Below are positions 23,086 through 34,182 of a stretch of 64,000 nucleotides of DNA, piece after piece. The DNA is taken from positions 62,001 to 126,000 of the forward strand of contig JADDOH010010024.1 of the NCBI GenBank assembly GCA_016648135.1. Reading direction: 5' to 3'. Under the pieces are notes generated by a model, which worked only from the letters and a program-made list of their open reading frames with translations, was not told where the DNA came from and did not search any database. Numbering within the stretch: the stretch's first letter is position 1; every line of letters starts with the position of its first letter. This stretch comes from Agrypnia vestita (lineage: Eukaryota > Arthropoda > Insecta > Trichoptera > Phryganeidae). A program made the position numbers and the translations under genes.

Positions 23086-25353
23086 ATCTCTTTTTTTATG
23101 AAAATTTTCAATCTGTCTGGAGAACTGTACCGGCTCCGTCTAGAATCAAAAAAGAGAATCTACAAAAGGACGATTTAAGGGAGAAGTTTGAAAGGAAAAT
23201 TGTTGAAAGGCTGAGTGTAAGGAGGGTGAGTGATCTTAGGATAGATGATGCATGGGATTACTTAAAAAATACCCTTTGCGAGTCAGCGAAGGAAGTCTGT
23301 GGAACAGCTAAGCAGGGAAGGAAGAAAGGGGATGCATGGTGGGATGATGACATAAAGGAATTAGTGAAAGAAAAAAGAAAAGCGTGGCTCCATCTTCTGA
23401 CAGTGAGTGGAGATGAATACGCGGGGGCAAAAGATGTATACAATGCGTGTAAAAAAAGAGTGAAAGCAGGTGTGAAAGAAAGGAAAGAGCGGCTGAAAAG
23501 AGAGGAAGGTTTGAAAATGTCTAAGAATTTTGGGGAAAACATCAAATTTTTCTGGAAGGAGGTGAAAAAATCTCGATGTGGGACGGAAAGCAATAGTATG
23601 AAAGCTATTAAGTCAGCGAATGGAGAAATGTTAATGGATGAAGATAGAATAAAAGATAGATGGATGAATTATTTCCAGGAAACGTATGAGAGCGAGGAGG
23701 CTGTAATAGAGGAACCCGTCGATATTCTCACGGAGAGAAGTATGAATGACGAAAATGAAGTCAGCGAAATAAGTGTGGAAGAAATAAAGTGTGCAATAAA
23801 GCATATGAAGAATGGTAAGGCTGTGGGGTACGATAACGTTGCTGCCGAATATATCAAGGCTGGTGGCCCATCAGTGATTTCGTGGCTCATACTCTATTTA
23901 ATAAATGTTTGAAGGAGAGCCACACCCCTTTGGATTGGAGGAGAGCAGTTATCATGCCTCTCTACAAAGGTAAAGGGTCGAGATTGGAATGCGGGAACTA
24001 CAGGGCAATCAGCCTTTTAAGCTCGGTCGGCAAACTTTATGGAAGAATTTTGATAGAAAGAGTAAGGTCGATGACGAAAGAAAAGGTATGGGACGTGCAA
24101 GGAGCCTTTGTGGGTGGAAGAGGATGCATGGATCAGATATTCTCTCTACGAGTGTTGACGGAAAAGTTTTTAGCGAAAAACCAAAAACTTTTCTGTGCAT
24201 TTGTAGATCTGCAAAAGGCTTATGATAGGGTTATTAGAGGAAGGTTATGGAAGGTACTCTCTGATTACAAGGTGAACAGTAAACTTATAGACGCAGTTGC
24301 ATCCCTTTACGAGGGGAGTACTGCGTGTGTAAGAATCAATGGATCTTTCACACCGTGGTTTGATATAACAAAAGGTGTCAAACAGGGTTGTGTAATGTCT
24401 CCATGGCTGTTCAACTTGTATATGGATAATTGTGTGAAAGAACTGGAATGTATGAATATAGGAGCGAAAATGAGTGATTTGATTGTATGCTGTTTACTGT
24501 ACGCGGATGATGCGGTATTAATGGCAAATAGCGAACAAGACCTACAAAGTCTAGTTAGCAGGATGTATGATGTATGCAAGGAAAGTGACCTTATTATGAA
24601 TGTAAAGAAGTCAAAAGTAATGGTATTCGAGAAGGAGGAAAGTAAGACAACGTGTGAAATACTAGTAGGCAATGAATGTTTGGAACAAGTAGATGAGTTT
24701 GTGTACTTGGGAAGTATGTTCGATAGAAGAGGGAATGTTGAGAAAGATATAGAGAGGAGAGTGACTGCCGGGAATAGGGTGAACGGTGCTTTGAATGCAA
24801 TAATTTCTAATAGAAATATGTCTACCGAGGCAAAACTGGCGGTACATAATGGAGTTCTGGTACCGACACTAATGTATGGAAGTGAAGCCTGGAGCTGGCA
24901 GAAGAGGAACGAAAGTAGATTGAATGCAGTGGAGATGAGGCCCCTTAGACGTATGTGTGGTAAATCCATGTATGATAGAGTAAAGAATGAAGATATTAGG
25001 AATGAATGTAAAGCTGATCGTAGCATAATACAGAGAATAAAAATAGGGTCGCTCAGGTGGTTTGGGCATGTTGAGCGAATGAATGAGGAAAGAATGGTAA
25101 GAAAGATATATGATGCAAGTGTTGACGGCGCCAGAAAAAGAGAGCGACCACGGAAGACGTGGCATGACCAGATTAACCAGATACTGGAAGATGGTCCTGT
25201 TAGAAGTCTAAACAACCGTCGAGCTTGCATGCGAAGATGTATGAATGTAGACGAAGCGAAAGTTGTATGTCAGGACAGAAGAGTATGGCGCTCTATCCTC
25301 TCTGCCTACCCCCTCGGGGAAACGACGTGATGGTAAGTAAGTAAGTAAGTAAG
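23086..25353 (+). mobile_element. RTE-clade LINE, 5'-truncated, near-intact RT
   Basis: Begins within the linker after the endonuclease and ends in a GTAA microsatellite tail (GTAAGTAAGTAAGTAAGTAA at 25332-25353), the 3' signature of RTE-like elements. The apurinic endonuclease is absent. It lies inside the hAT element 20933-25507 and head-to-head with the CR1-like LINE. Related copies are at 17143-17333 and 46886-47700. Confidence 0.9.
23226..25330 (+). pseudogene. RTE reverse transcriptase ORF with one frameshift
   Basis: 23226-23912 encodes the linker and start of RT (KHMKNGKAVGYDNVAAEYIK). 23882-25330 continues with PLYKGKGSRLECGNYRAISL, FVDLQKAYDRV, GVKQGCVMSPWLFNLYMD and the catalytic LLYADDAVLMA. 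It ends with the post-RT block DRSIIQRIKIGSLRWFGHVE and GRPRKTW-like ERPRKTWHDQI. The two frames join near 23885, where a one-base change breaks GPSVISWL from AHTLFNKCLKE. Otherwise both halves are open, so the break looks recent. The 307-aa minus ORF in this region is a shadow. Confidence 0.9.
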
Positions 25354-25589
25354 TCCAATCTGTCTGTATCGGAGAGCATGCAAGGAGGATTGGATTTATA
25401 TACTTTTAAAGCTTCTTTTAATCCCGATAATCGCGTCCGAATTTTCGGTTCGGGATTGATCCCGTAAAATGCCTCGAGATCTCGCGGGATCAGGATTGCA
25501 TTCCCTAATCCTGACGAAGGGGGGCCATGGGTTCTGAAACATGCTGATATTTTCAATACAAAAGTGGTGAAAACAAAGCTCATTTTTAC

Positions 25590-25770
25590 TTCCTTTCTTT
25601 TAACTCGTGGCATCTGCTTGCTTGCTTGACGAAAAAACTTTGGATCGATTTTTAACCCTTTTTCCAATCGAGCTGAAAATTTGCAAGTAGACTCGTGGCG
25701 ACGATCAAAAGGATCTCTCAAATTTTCGTTAAAAAAAATAATTATAGTATAATTTTGGATTTTTATAATT
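25590..25770 (+). repeat. ~180-bp dispersed repeat (CGTCTGCTTG family)
   Basis: Shares cttttaactcgt, gcatctgcttgcttg, gacgaaaaaactttg, gatcgatttttaaccc and agactcgtgg with 53640-53850, and part of it in reverse with 26795-26850. Class unknown. Confidence 0.65.
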
Positions 25771-25849
25771 TTTAATGGTTTTTTCATACAAATCAGTAAG
25801 TTGTATGGAGATTCCGACGCATCAAGGCCGTTCAAGTATTACCTAAGCA

Positions 25850-26690
25850 TCAGGGGGTGGGGGGGTCTTTGCTTTGCTTATTTTTGATGACATGGGGGAC
25901 GGGGGGTCTGAATGGCGATTACGTCAGCAATATTTATTTATTTATTCTTCGTATTTTTTTGCAAAATCTAGTAGATTATACACAGAAGTGAGCATACACA
26001 AAAAGTCAAACATTCATTATCATCGAAGACTTCGAGAGTCGTGGATTCAAGTACCTTGGACTGAGGATTATTAAATTAAATTTTTAAATAGAACAATATA
26101 AATATGTTAATAATATCATATTTAAATATTACGTTAATGATTGGCTTGAATAAATACTAAATGCGCTTTAATTTCCTATATAGTTTATAAATTGCTTATT
26201 TCATTGTCAGACTTAATAACTATGGTAGGTACTTGCACATGAATAACAACAAAGAAACTAGAACAGATTTTGTAAAAAATTTACCAATACTTATTACCTT
26301 CGCTGACAATGGGGAAGGGGGGGTAAGATCTTTGCTTACTTTCGCTGACAAAGGGGAGGGGGGGTTAAGAATTACTAAAATTCTGCTTACATAATACTTG
26401 GAACGGCCCCAAAGGGAGTATTGTAAAAACATGTTTTTTATGGGTTACTTTTTTATTAATTATATTAATGTCACCACAAAATTATTTTGCTCTTTTGAAG
26501 ACAGAAAATTTATTTTATAAAAAAAACTTAAACCATAAAAACCAAGTTTTTATTATACTCCCTTTCTCATTTGTATTGTTTCCAATTTGATATTCTATCA
26601 ACATATTCCTCTTGCTTTAAGTTCATGTGGAAAGTCTATTCCATATATATTATTATCCTTAAAACTTATAGAATATTGAAAACTTAATAA
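25850..26690. other. no gene; G-run tandem duplications
   Basis: Contains G-runs at 25852-25905 and a ~47-bp near-duplicate (ttcgctgacaatggggaagg and ttcgctgacaaaggggaggg) at 26300-26365. No gene is supported. Confidence 0.4.
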
Positions 26691-26867
26691 TTGGTATAGG
26701 GAGGCACGGCGTCGGCGAAACCGTCTGAGCGGATCCATGGCTTGAGTCAGAGTATTTGGAACAGGTTTCGCGCCTTCTCTACGCGTCGGACTCCTTTCTC
26801 ATTTGTATGGTCCAAAGTTTTTTCGACAGACAAGCAGACGCCACGATATAACATATAAGTGGAATGG

Positions 26868-27055
26868 AAGAGTAGCTTGTTGGTCTTGTGGTTAGGACTC
26901 TCGCCTCGTGATCCAAACGTCACTGGTTCGAACCTCACTCCAGGTCAGCAAGTTAGTCCTATTTTCATAGCACAAGCGTTTAGCTTAGTTTGAAAATAGT
27001 AAGAATATTGATGTGACACGTATTCCGTGTTCGCATCTCTATTTAAAAAAAAACA
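26868..27055 (+). repeat. tRNA-derived SINE
   Basis: A tRNA-like head with A-box-like TGGTCTTGTGGTTAGGACTC and B-box GGTTCGAACCTC at 26923-26935 is followed by a ~110-bp unrelated body and an A-rich tail (27045-27053). The head does not form a complete cloverleaf, so it is a SINE rather than a tRNA gene. Confidence 0.7.
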
Positions 27056-27360
27056 TTATCTATCTACAATGTTGAGATACATTTTAATGTAATGTAAATG
27101 CCTATGTAATTCTCTCAAAGGTGAATCATAAAATATACATCTTTCTAATTCTGGGTTACATATTCCATATCTATATCTATAAAATAATAAAAAACAATGG
27201 TAATGAAAACATTTATTTTTGCAAAAAAAATCATTTAAATTAGTAGTATAAAAAAAGACGCACAAAAGTGCGAATACAAAATGTTAACAATAATTAAGTA
27301 TCATGAATAGAATATATACATAGTAGCAAGTACAGAAATGTGTCCAGCCTCAGATCTTGT
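27056..27360. other. no supported feature
   Basis: AT-rich spacer. Confidence 0.4.
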
Positions 27361-27362
27361 TA

Positions 27363-28126
27363 AAGCCATGTATTCACTAGGGGACAAATTGTCCCTCAAC
27401 AGCACGCGCGGCATAGAGTCTACGTGACGTTGCAACGTCGTGCACTGTTCCGCGACGTCGCGCACAACATAGCGCGGCATTCCTACGTGCTGTGGCAACG
27501 TTGCCATGCGCACGGTACCCAAGCGAGCTCACTGCAACATTCCGCGGAGCGTCAGTACCACGTGCTATGTTTACAAGTGAATACGCATGCGCTGCATCTG
27601 TCAAGATGACAATGCGGGGAAACGAAATCGTTCTTGAACTCATCGAGCTGTATCGATCGAAGATCGCATAGAATGTCCGTCCTTCTTCCTCTTTGCAGTT
27701 AATAATTTCGCATTCTCTTCTTTTTTCTCCTCTTACTTTTCGATAAACTCATTAACATAAACAGATACGCGGCTGTCATCATAATCTCATAGGGCGATAT
27801 ATTTCCGCGACGTCTGGAAAACAATAATTATTTGCAAAAAGGACCTTGTTTTTAATAATATTCAATTTACTACAGTAAAACCTCGTTAATTTGAAATTGC
27901 GACCCAAAAAAACATTTCGAATTGCGCGGAACCCCGTTTTCGCCAAATGAGATACCGCAGCTGTCATCGTAAAATCATCGGGTGACATTTCCGCGACAAG
28001 ATATGCGAGTCCCGGTGTGTACACGTCAAATGACCGCGTCATTGTCCCCGAAACATGAGCGTAGATGTTGATGCGACATGCCGAGCGGAATGTTTCGCGA
28101 TTTGTCCCCTAGTGAATACATGGCTT
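27363..28126. mobile_element. 764-bp TIR element, TA-flanked
   Basis: The ends AAGCCATGTATTCACTAGGG and its complement CCCTAGTGAATACATGGCTT are a ~28-bp nearly perfect inverted repeat flanked by TA. The interior is CpG-rich (27400-27560, 27940-28090). A scrap of pogo-type terminus (cagtaaaacctcgttaattt) sits at about 27873. No transposase is recognised. Confidence 0.75.
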
Positions 28127-28141
28127 TATCCTCAGAGTTTA

Positions 28142-28958
28142 TTAATCCCTTTTCACTTCAAATTATAAAATAACATGTTTTGACAGGAAAAATAACAAGT
28201 ATACCTTTTAGCTGAATGTTTAAAACAGGAAAAATAGTTTGAAAAAACAGGAAAAATAACAAATATACCTTTTAACTGAACTAAAAATACGTTTTTTGTA
28301 TTTCTTATACTTTTTTGGAAAAAAATAAGTAATAGGAAAAAAAATATTTTTTACACAAACTATTTTTGAATTTAAAAATTTATGGGTTTCATTTTATTAT
28401 TATTTTACTATTAGCTAAGAAAAACAAAAACAATTAGTACTTTTATGGTCCTCCTTAATTTTTAACACGGATTCTGTACGTCTTGGTATGGAATTAAACA
28501 AATTTTGGAATAATCTTCTGAAATTTTCTCATACCACCCATTTTCAATCATTTTGTCGAAGTTTTCTTTTAACAAAGGTTTCAATATGTTTATGTCAATG
28601 GTTATTTTATGCCACAGGTTCTCTATAGGATTCAGGTCAGGACTGTTTCACTATGGTGAAAATTTGGTGTATTCCTTAACAAGGCGTACTGAAACAAAAA
28701 TTAAGGAGGACCAACAAAATTATTTTTGTTTTTCTTAGCCAATAGTAAAATAATAATAAAAATAAAACACACAATTTTTTTAATTAAAAAATAGTTGATA
28801 ATGAAAAAAATATTTTTCTACTCATTATTTTTTTTTCAAAAAAGTAAAGAAATGCTAAAAATACCCTCTTAAATATTTGTAGTACATCTAAAAGGTATAT
28901 TTGTTAATTTTCCTGTTTGAACATAGTTACATTATAATTTTAAGTGAAAAGGGATTAA
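28142..28958 (-). mobile_element. Tc1-like element, internally deleted
   Basis: The TIRs TTAATCCCTTTTCACTTCAA and TTTAAGTGAAAAGGGATTAA are flanked by TA (28140-28141, 28959-28960). It starts 16 bases right of the previous element. The interior keeps only the C-terminal part of a transposase on the minus strand. Confidence 0.8.
28440..28690 (-). pseudogene. Tc1-like transposase C-terminal remnant
   Basis: Minus-strand frames read a PDLNPIENLWHKITI block, then ENFDKMIENGWYEKISED. This is the DDE_3 C-terminal region (PDLNPIEN-W) of Tc1-like transposases. Only the last third remains, with frameshifts. Confidence 0.75.
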
Positions 28959-28969
28959 TAAACTTTAAC

Positions 28970-29690
28970 AAAATCTGATACATTACAAGAAAACTAATAT
29001 TTTGAGGGTGGACATGTTTCTGTGCTCACTACTGTACATAAAAATATCAGCTTTTAATTAAAACAGTAAGAAATTGTAAATTTATGTAGGTATTTTACGA
29101 TTATGTATTTTTATTAGCTCGAAATGTATGAAGATTTTTTTTACCGGACAATTTTATTTTCAATAAAAGCATTACGTGGTAGAGTTCACAATCAAAAGGA
29201 AAATATTCTTTAATGTAATTGTATATTATTATGTATAGTTGGATGATGGGTGGCTATGGTGCAGGTGGACTTCAGTTTACTAGTTTTGAATAGTTTTTAT
29301 GCTTAGACGTCACTGGGTCATAAGCGACAGCTGGCAGACCACGAACCCACATATGTATTCAGTCTCAACACACAGAATAAATGAAATCATTAATAGACAC
29401 AGCAGATTCTTACTTTATCATGGAAAATATATTATGATATATGAATTATATAATTATTACAACCATAGCATATAGATGCAAAAGTGCCACTATCCATATT
29501 GATAGTGGTGCTTTAGCATTTATACAGCACAACCATAGTTGTAAAATATTGATTATTGTTGTTATTCAACAGGTGTAGATGAGGTAGGTTGTAAATTATG
29601 TAAAATTGAATGATAAATAATTTGACATTTGCAGCCATAAATTTGCCATTACCACAGATGTTTAAGACACACTACACTGTATGGGCCAAT
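28970..29690. other. no supported feature
   Basis: AT-rich sequence without recognisable coding or repeat edges. Confidence 0.4.
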
Positions 29691-30075
29691 AAGCATATTC
29701 TAGTGGAAAGCAAAGTCAGAATACATCTATAAAACATGCATAAGACCTATCATGCCTTACGGTATCAAAGCAAGAGCGGTCATGTGAGATCTAAACACCT
29801 TTCTCACTAACTAACGAACTACCGAGATGTAGACTCTAAGACCCATTGTGGGCAATATCCTCAGAGATAGAGTACCCAATGCGGAAATTCGCAGAACCTG
29901 GGACACAGAAGACATTGTATGATTAATCAGGCAGAGAAGATGTTTCTGGAGGGACCATGTCGAGAAAATGGGCCAGGCAAGACAAGATTTCCCGCCATGA
30001 TGCGCAAGATTCCAGAGATGGAGAGAGAGCTGGACGTCCTCATCACAAGACCAAAACTGACCTGTCAATACAGAC
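29690..30075 (+). mobile_element. degenerate RTE-like LINE 3' fragment
   Basis: Plus-strand frames read YKTCIRPIMPYGIKARA, then TLRPIVGNILRDRVPNAEIR, and LIRQRRCFWRDHVEKMGQAR with interrupting stops. This is the post-RT region of RTE-related LINEs (…RDRV.N..IR…, W..HV.RM). It is a different, much older subfamily from the copy at 23 kb. Confidence 0.75.
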
Positions 30076-30351
30076 CAAGGATCTAATCAAAGAAGAAAGA
30101 AATTTGCCATTAATATTTATTTTCTACAACATTGCATCTCCCTGTGCACATACAGAAAAAACCACATCCGCGTAGACTTTTTTCCACGTATTTCTATTTT
30201 GTTATTATCTGCAAAGCAACTAAATGGCAATAACAACATTCGCGAACCTCTTGTAAAATATTATTGATTGAGATGGCAGTTACTTTGTGATGCAACTTGA
30301 ACATTTTTCATTACGGCCATTCAAACGCAACGGAAATGAAAAAAAAAAAAT

Positions 30352-30585
30352 TTTTTCGCAAGTGAGAACAGCAAATATGTCAATATTTTGGCAATAGAAA
30401 TGTCACGATCTTTGTATTAACATAATAAATATGTATTGCGTTTTCACAATGATTTCTTTAGATATATGCATAAATTTAACAAAATTAACATTTTTTGTAC
30501 CTATAATTTCGAATTAACGGGGATCCGTATAATTCGAAGAAAAAAAATTTGGGTCCCTTGAATTCGAATTAACGAGGTTCTACTG
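30352..30585 (+). mobile_element. pogo/Tigger-like MITE, left-truncated
   Basis: Matches the right half of 14804-15249 (caagtgagaacagcaaatatgt region, gggtcccttgaattcgaatt, gaggttctactg) and ends at the same CTACTG terminus, followed by TA. Confidence 0.7.
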
Positions 30586-30735
30586 TATTGTGTTGAAAAA
30601 TTATAAATGCTTATAAATATAATAAATAGTGTTAAAAAATAATGTTTAACATTTGTTTAATTCATAATCTGTCAAATTGTAGAAAGTATTATTATCAGCT
30701 TACAAAAATTTACCAGAATAAATTTGTAGAGTTTA

Positions 30736-31400
30736 GGTTGAAACATATTACTAAAACGCGATGCCACGCCACCACATGTCAGTACTTATCAATCTCATAT
30801 ACATATTTAATATGGTCAGATTAAATATATGAGATTAACAAGTATACAAATAAACAAGACGCCGTGTGATTAAATGCAACCCCCGCGGTAACATCCAGTC
30901 GATCCAGATCGGCGTGTTGCCGGAAGAGGGGCACACACGCCACCCGACGCATCGCACATAGTGTGTTTCCTGTTGACACCCGACACCACACGTCAGTCTT
31001 TCAAGAACATTCTTGGTTTATAGATATTTTTTTGTTAGTTTTTGTTTAAAATGTCAGATAAGCAATTAATAGAATTTGTGAAACGGTACCCAGTTTTATA
31101 TGATATGAGTTCAGGTCAACACCGTGATCATAGTATTAGGAATAATGCTTAGGAAGAAATTTTTTTAATTCAACTGTTTCTGCATAAAATATATCCCTAA
31201 AATCTGCAATAAATGTTCTTCAAAATCTTCATCAAGCTCGTCTTTAAAAAGTAAATCCATGGCCACGTTAAAACACTTCCATCCTTCTATGATACTAGCA
31301 AAGCGTGTTGTAGCATATTGTGGCGTGTTGTATATGTGCACGATTCGCATCAAGTGTTAACACATCACGTCGCGTCGCGTTTTAGTAGTATGTTTCAACC
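30736..31400. mobile_element. PIF/Harbinger-like deletion derivative
   Basis: The inverted ends GGTTGAAACATATTACTAAA and, at the right, tttagtagtatgtttcaacc extend about 35 bp. The flanks are TTA (30733-30735) and TTT (31401-31403), near the TWA target of PIF/Harbinger elements. A MADF-type ORF start (31051) and a 62-codon minus-strand frame (31165-31353) face each other inside, as expected if a two-gene element lost its middle. Confidence 0.65.
31051..31152 (+). pseudogene. MADF-domain protein N-terminus
   Basis: The frame reads MSDKQLIEFVKRYPVLYDM and then YRN-like HSIRNNA before TAG, where MADF proteins have W (NNAWEEI). The following codons read EEI, so the TAG looks like a one-base change of TGG. 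MADF is a Myb/SANT-related DNA-binding domain; insect PIF-like transposons often carry a MADF protein beside the transposase. Only the first half of the domain survives. Confidence 0.6.
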
Positions 31401-31784
31401 TTTTGGCATGACAACAAAATGTCCTGGTAAATATTTTTATTTTTCTTGAAAAACATTGAAAATTTCAATTACAACAATTCAACTTTCACCTTTCAATATG
31501 TTTTAGGCTGGAAAGCAATATCTTACACATTAAATATTAATTTTTAAATACATGTTGACTAAACACATTATAATTTTGTGCCCCAGCTATTTTTTATCAT
31601 GGTCACCATATTTTTCAATAAACAAACGAGTGCCCTTGAAAGTAGGTTGCGTATTGATACGAGCCGTCAACCTACCACGGCAAAGATAACTATTATACAC
31701 AATCATATCAGTGTATTAAAAAGTGAAAAGTTATGAAACGTGGACTCTAAAATAAAATTAATGTAAAATTCACAATAAAATTAA

Positions 31785-32768
31785 CAGTTTTAGTGCTACG
31801 CGTCGCAAAAGCGCTGCGAGTTTTAGTGTTTTTGGTGCTCCGTGGGAGTGGACGTACTCTAATCTCGCGCGTAATTTGTAACGAGAGTGCATTCTTATAC
31901 ATTTAAAAATAACTTTTTACCGTTTTTTTATATTATTTAAAAAAAATAACCATGTCACGTGAAATGAAAGCCTTTATTACCGTCTTACTCGAAATGGAGA
32001 TAACGAAAAGGCCGACAATTAGTAGTTATTGGATAAAAAAATTCCCGACACTTACCATGGTTTAGGACAATGTTTTCAAGGGATAGGTTCCAACTGATTT
32101 TGAAGTTTTTTCACTTGGTTGATAATAGGTTTTTATTTGAACCAGGCCATTCAGATTATGACCCATGTGGCAGGTTTGATGTGCTTGTCAAACATGCAAA
32201 TACTGTATTTCAGCGGCATTATATACCAAATCAAACAATTATCCATCAACGAGTCATTAGTTGATACTCACTGCCATTCTGCCATAAAACAATACATTCC
32301 AAACAAAAAACACCATAAATAAAGGATATCGAAAAGGAGTGGATGAATCATAAAAATAGGGTGTCAACACAACCATCTTCATTAAACAAAAAATTTGCGC
32401 TAGGAAAATTACCGGGACGTAACTTACGCCAGTGTGTAGCAACAGAGGAAGTGTGATAAAGTGATCTCGCCTTATTTGCGTTCGGGCCTACACGCTATTT
32501 GTGCGGCAAAACATAATTGTTGAGTTATTTTTTTTAAATTTTTTATTTTCAAAAATAAATAAAATAACATTGATATTTTATGTTTATTTTTTATAGTCAT
32601 ATCGACAAACATTTTCTCTTTATAATGCAAAAAGAATTAATAAAATTAATTGATATTTGTCTAAATTAGAGTGTTTTATCTGACATCATTATTTTTTCCT
32701 CTAAATTAATCAATATGTATATAGCGATTTTCATTTATTATTGCAAAAATTGCTTAGCACTAAAACGG
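31785..32768. mobile_element. piggyBac-type element, deletion derivative 1
   Basis: The ends CAGTTTTAGTGCTACG and, in complement at the right, CCGTTTTAGTGCTAAGC are inverted repeats flanked by TTAA (31781-31784, 32769-32772), the strict piggyBac target. A degraded transposase lies inside on the plus strand. 984 bp. Confidence 0.85.
31951..32455 (+). pseudogene. piggyBac transposase fragment
   Basis: From an ATG at 31951 the frames read MSREMKAFITVLLEMEITKR, then FSRDRFQLILKFFHLVDNR, and after a frameshift INESLV and AIKQYIPNKKHHK. These match the DDE_Tnp_1_7 core, including the segment IDESLV with the first catalytic aspartate position replaced by N here. Stops and frameshifts are frequent; the right half of the protein is missing. 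Confidence 0.8.
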
Positions 32769-32943
32769 TTAACGTACATTTCGATACTGGTCTTGCCTAG
32801 TAATGTAGTTAATGATATAAAATTATGGATATAAAATTATGGATATTAAAAAAATTAAGAATGTTCTTAGGTTTTCACGGCCACTCAGAATCTTCAAGTT
32901 TGTGTTTACTGGGGTATTATGCCGTGTTGTTACGACCTTTCGG

Positions 32944-32984
32944 GCCGACGTTTCGGATCCCATTGCAGGGTCCATCATCAGGGC
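32944..32984 (-). ncRNA. hammerhead-ribozyme-like motif, left arm
   Basis: On the minus strand: GCC, CTGATGA, a stem II of GGACCC / GGGATCC closed by TGCAAT, then GAAACGTC and GGC. This is the type-I hammerhead order (CUGANGA, GAAA, cleavage after UC/UH) with a stem III of only two pairs. One extra U follows CUGAUGA. Hammerheads with minimal stem III are known from Penelope-like elements. Activity is not shown. Confidence 0.6.
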
Positions 32985-33160
32985 TGATGTGTTGTCTTGA
33001 ATGTTGGTGTTGTGGTTAAGTATCGGCTAGCAATACCGTGCCGAAGTCATGTGTTGTATTGTGTTGTATGTATGATTCATCTGTTGTCTGATCACTATCT
33101 CTGCGGAGTCTGCGACGAGAATGACTTAACCACAACACCAACATTCAAGACAACACATCA

Positions 33161-33201
33161 GCCCTGATGATGGACCCTGCAATGGGATCCGAAACGTCGG
33201 C
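33161..33201 (+). ncRNA. hammerhead-ribozyme-like motif, right arm
   Basis: Plus-strand copy of the same 41-nt motif. Stem I GCC (33161-33163) pairs with GGC (33199-33201); core CTGATGA 33164-33170; stem II 33172-33190; GAAA 33191-33194; predicted cleavage after C33198. The sequence is identical to the left-arm motif. Confidence 0.6.
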
Positions 33202-33326
33202 CCGAAAGGTCGTAATAACACGGCATAATACCCCAGTAAACACAAACTTGAAGATTAAAAAAATTGTATTCTGTAGTTTCAATAGTGTTGCATGTGTATT
33301 ATGTAAAATATTTTATCATAAAAAAG

Positions 33327-34182
33327 TAGTGATGCAACGAATACTACTTTCATGAATACGAATCCGAATATCAAACCTACTATGTATTCGGCGAATACGA
33401 ATAATTCAACAAGGTAATAAATAACGCACCATTGTTCTTTTTTTACTAAGACCCGGTTGTTTCAAGTTCGATCAAAGTAAGCGGTCGATTAAAGCATAGA
33501 TTTTTACGAAAACAGATCGTCTGATTGGTGGAGAACGTAAAAATCTATGCTTTAAAAGAACGCTTACTTTAATCCAACATGAAACAACCGGCCCTAAGAG
33601 ATTTAATAATTAAAATTTACCACTGGCAAATTTTTGTTAAATCACAACATTTGTAACTTCTCAGGTGTTAGGCGATTTCATTTGTACATTACAAGCGGTC
33701 GAAAATAATCTTTCTGAGGCGACAGTAGACGGCTTTAATAAATAATACTTCTGGGCCAGTTTTTTGCCATGTTATTAGATTTAATTTGAAATTATTTTAT
33801 AAGAGTTAACACTTTTACACACAATGGAAATAAAATGGAACGAACAATACATATTAGAAAACAAAAACTACATGAAATGTAGGTGCTCATTAATAATAAC
33901 CCAACAAAACTAGATGAAAGAACTCATGTTATGCTGTGAAACAATAGACAACTTGAGAGAACTCAACATATCCATTCATTCAATGTTAGGGAAATCTCCT
34001 ATAATAGAGTGCGTAGGTGTGTTCAAATACACGGTGCACAGCTAAACCGTAATTTGCATTGCGTTCAGTTATAAATAGTTTGTTTTTAATATTCATGATG
34101 ATATTCGGCGAATACGAATATTCGGTAAATATCTACTATTCGGCAAATACGAATATTCGTATCCATATTCGTTGCATCACTA
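33327..34182. mobile_element. hAT-type MITE with ATTCG repeats
   Basis: The ends TAGTGATGCAACGAATAC and its complement (…TATTCGTTGCATCACTA) are flanked by TAAAAAAG and TAAAAAAT, a 7/8 hAT-type duplication. Subterminal repeats of TATTCGGCGAATACGAATA occur at both ends. A 145-bp Tourist-like MITE is nested at 33450-33594. Confidence 0.85.
33450..33594. mobile_element. Tourist-like hairpin MITE, copy A
   Basis: The ends GACCCGGTTG and CAACCGGCCC are flanked by TAA duplications. Nearly the whole element is a hairpin: TTAAAGCATAGATTTTTACG pairs with CGTAAAAATCTATGCTTTAA around a loop with GATTGGTGGAGAACG. TWA duplications indicate a PIF/Harbinger (Tourist) origin. Confidence 0.85.

Larger units (their letters stand above)
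20933..25507. mobile_element. hAT-type element split by two LINEs
   Basis: The left end AAGGGAATGCAATCC and right end GGATTGCATTCCCTA are inverted and flanked by a perfect 8-bp duplication ATCCTGAC (20925-20932, 25508-25515). Subterminal sequence is rich in GGGATCCC and CTCGAGAT words at both ends. The terminal sequence is close to that of the element at 3732-5304. The interior is mostly two LINEs, so the original element was probably under 1 kb. No transposase was recognised. Confidence 0.85.
32889..33256. repeat. 368-bp palindrome with 133-bp arms
   Basis: The left arm 32889-33021 and right arm 33124-33256 are inverted copies differing at about one position (gttgttacg against gttattacg). 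A 102-bp spacer separates them. Each arm carries one hammerhead-like motif, on opposite strands. There is no TIR-type target duplication evident. Confidence 0.9.

Noticed and set aside
24307..25230. 307-aa minus-strand ORF
   Set aside because: It is the complement of the RTE reverse transcriptase ORF; the plus strand has the YADD and other RT motifs, and the minus frame has none.
26880..26950. functional tRNA gene
   Set aside because: A and B boxes are present but the arms do not pair into a full cloverleaf, and a SINE body plus A-rich tail follows.
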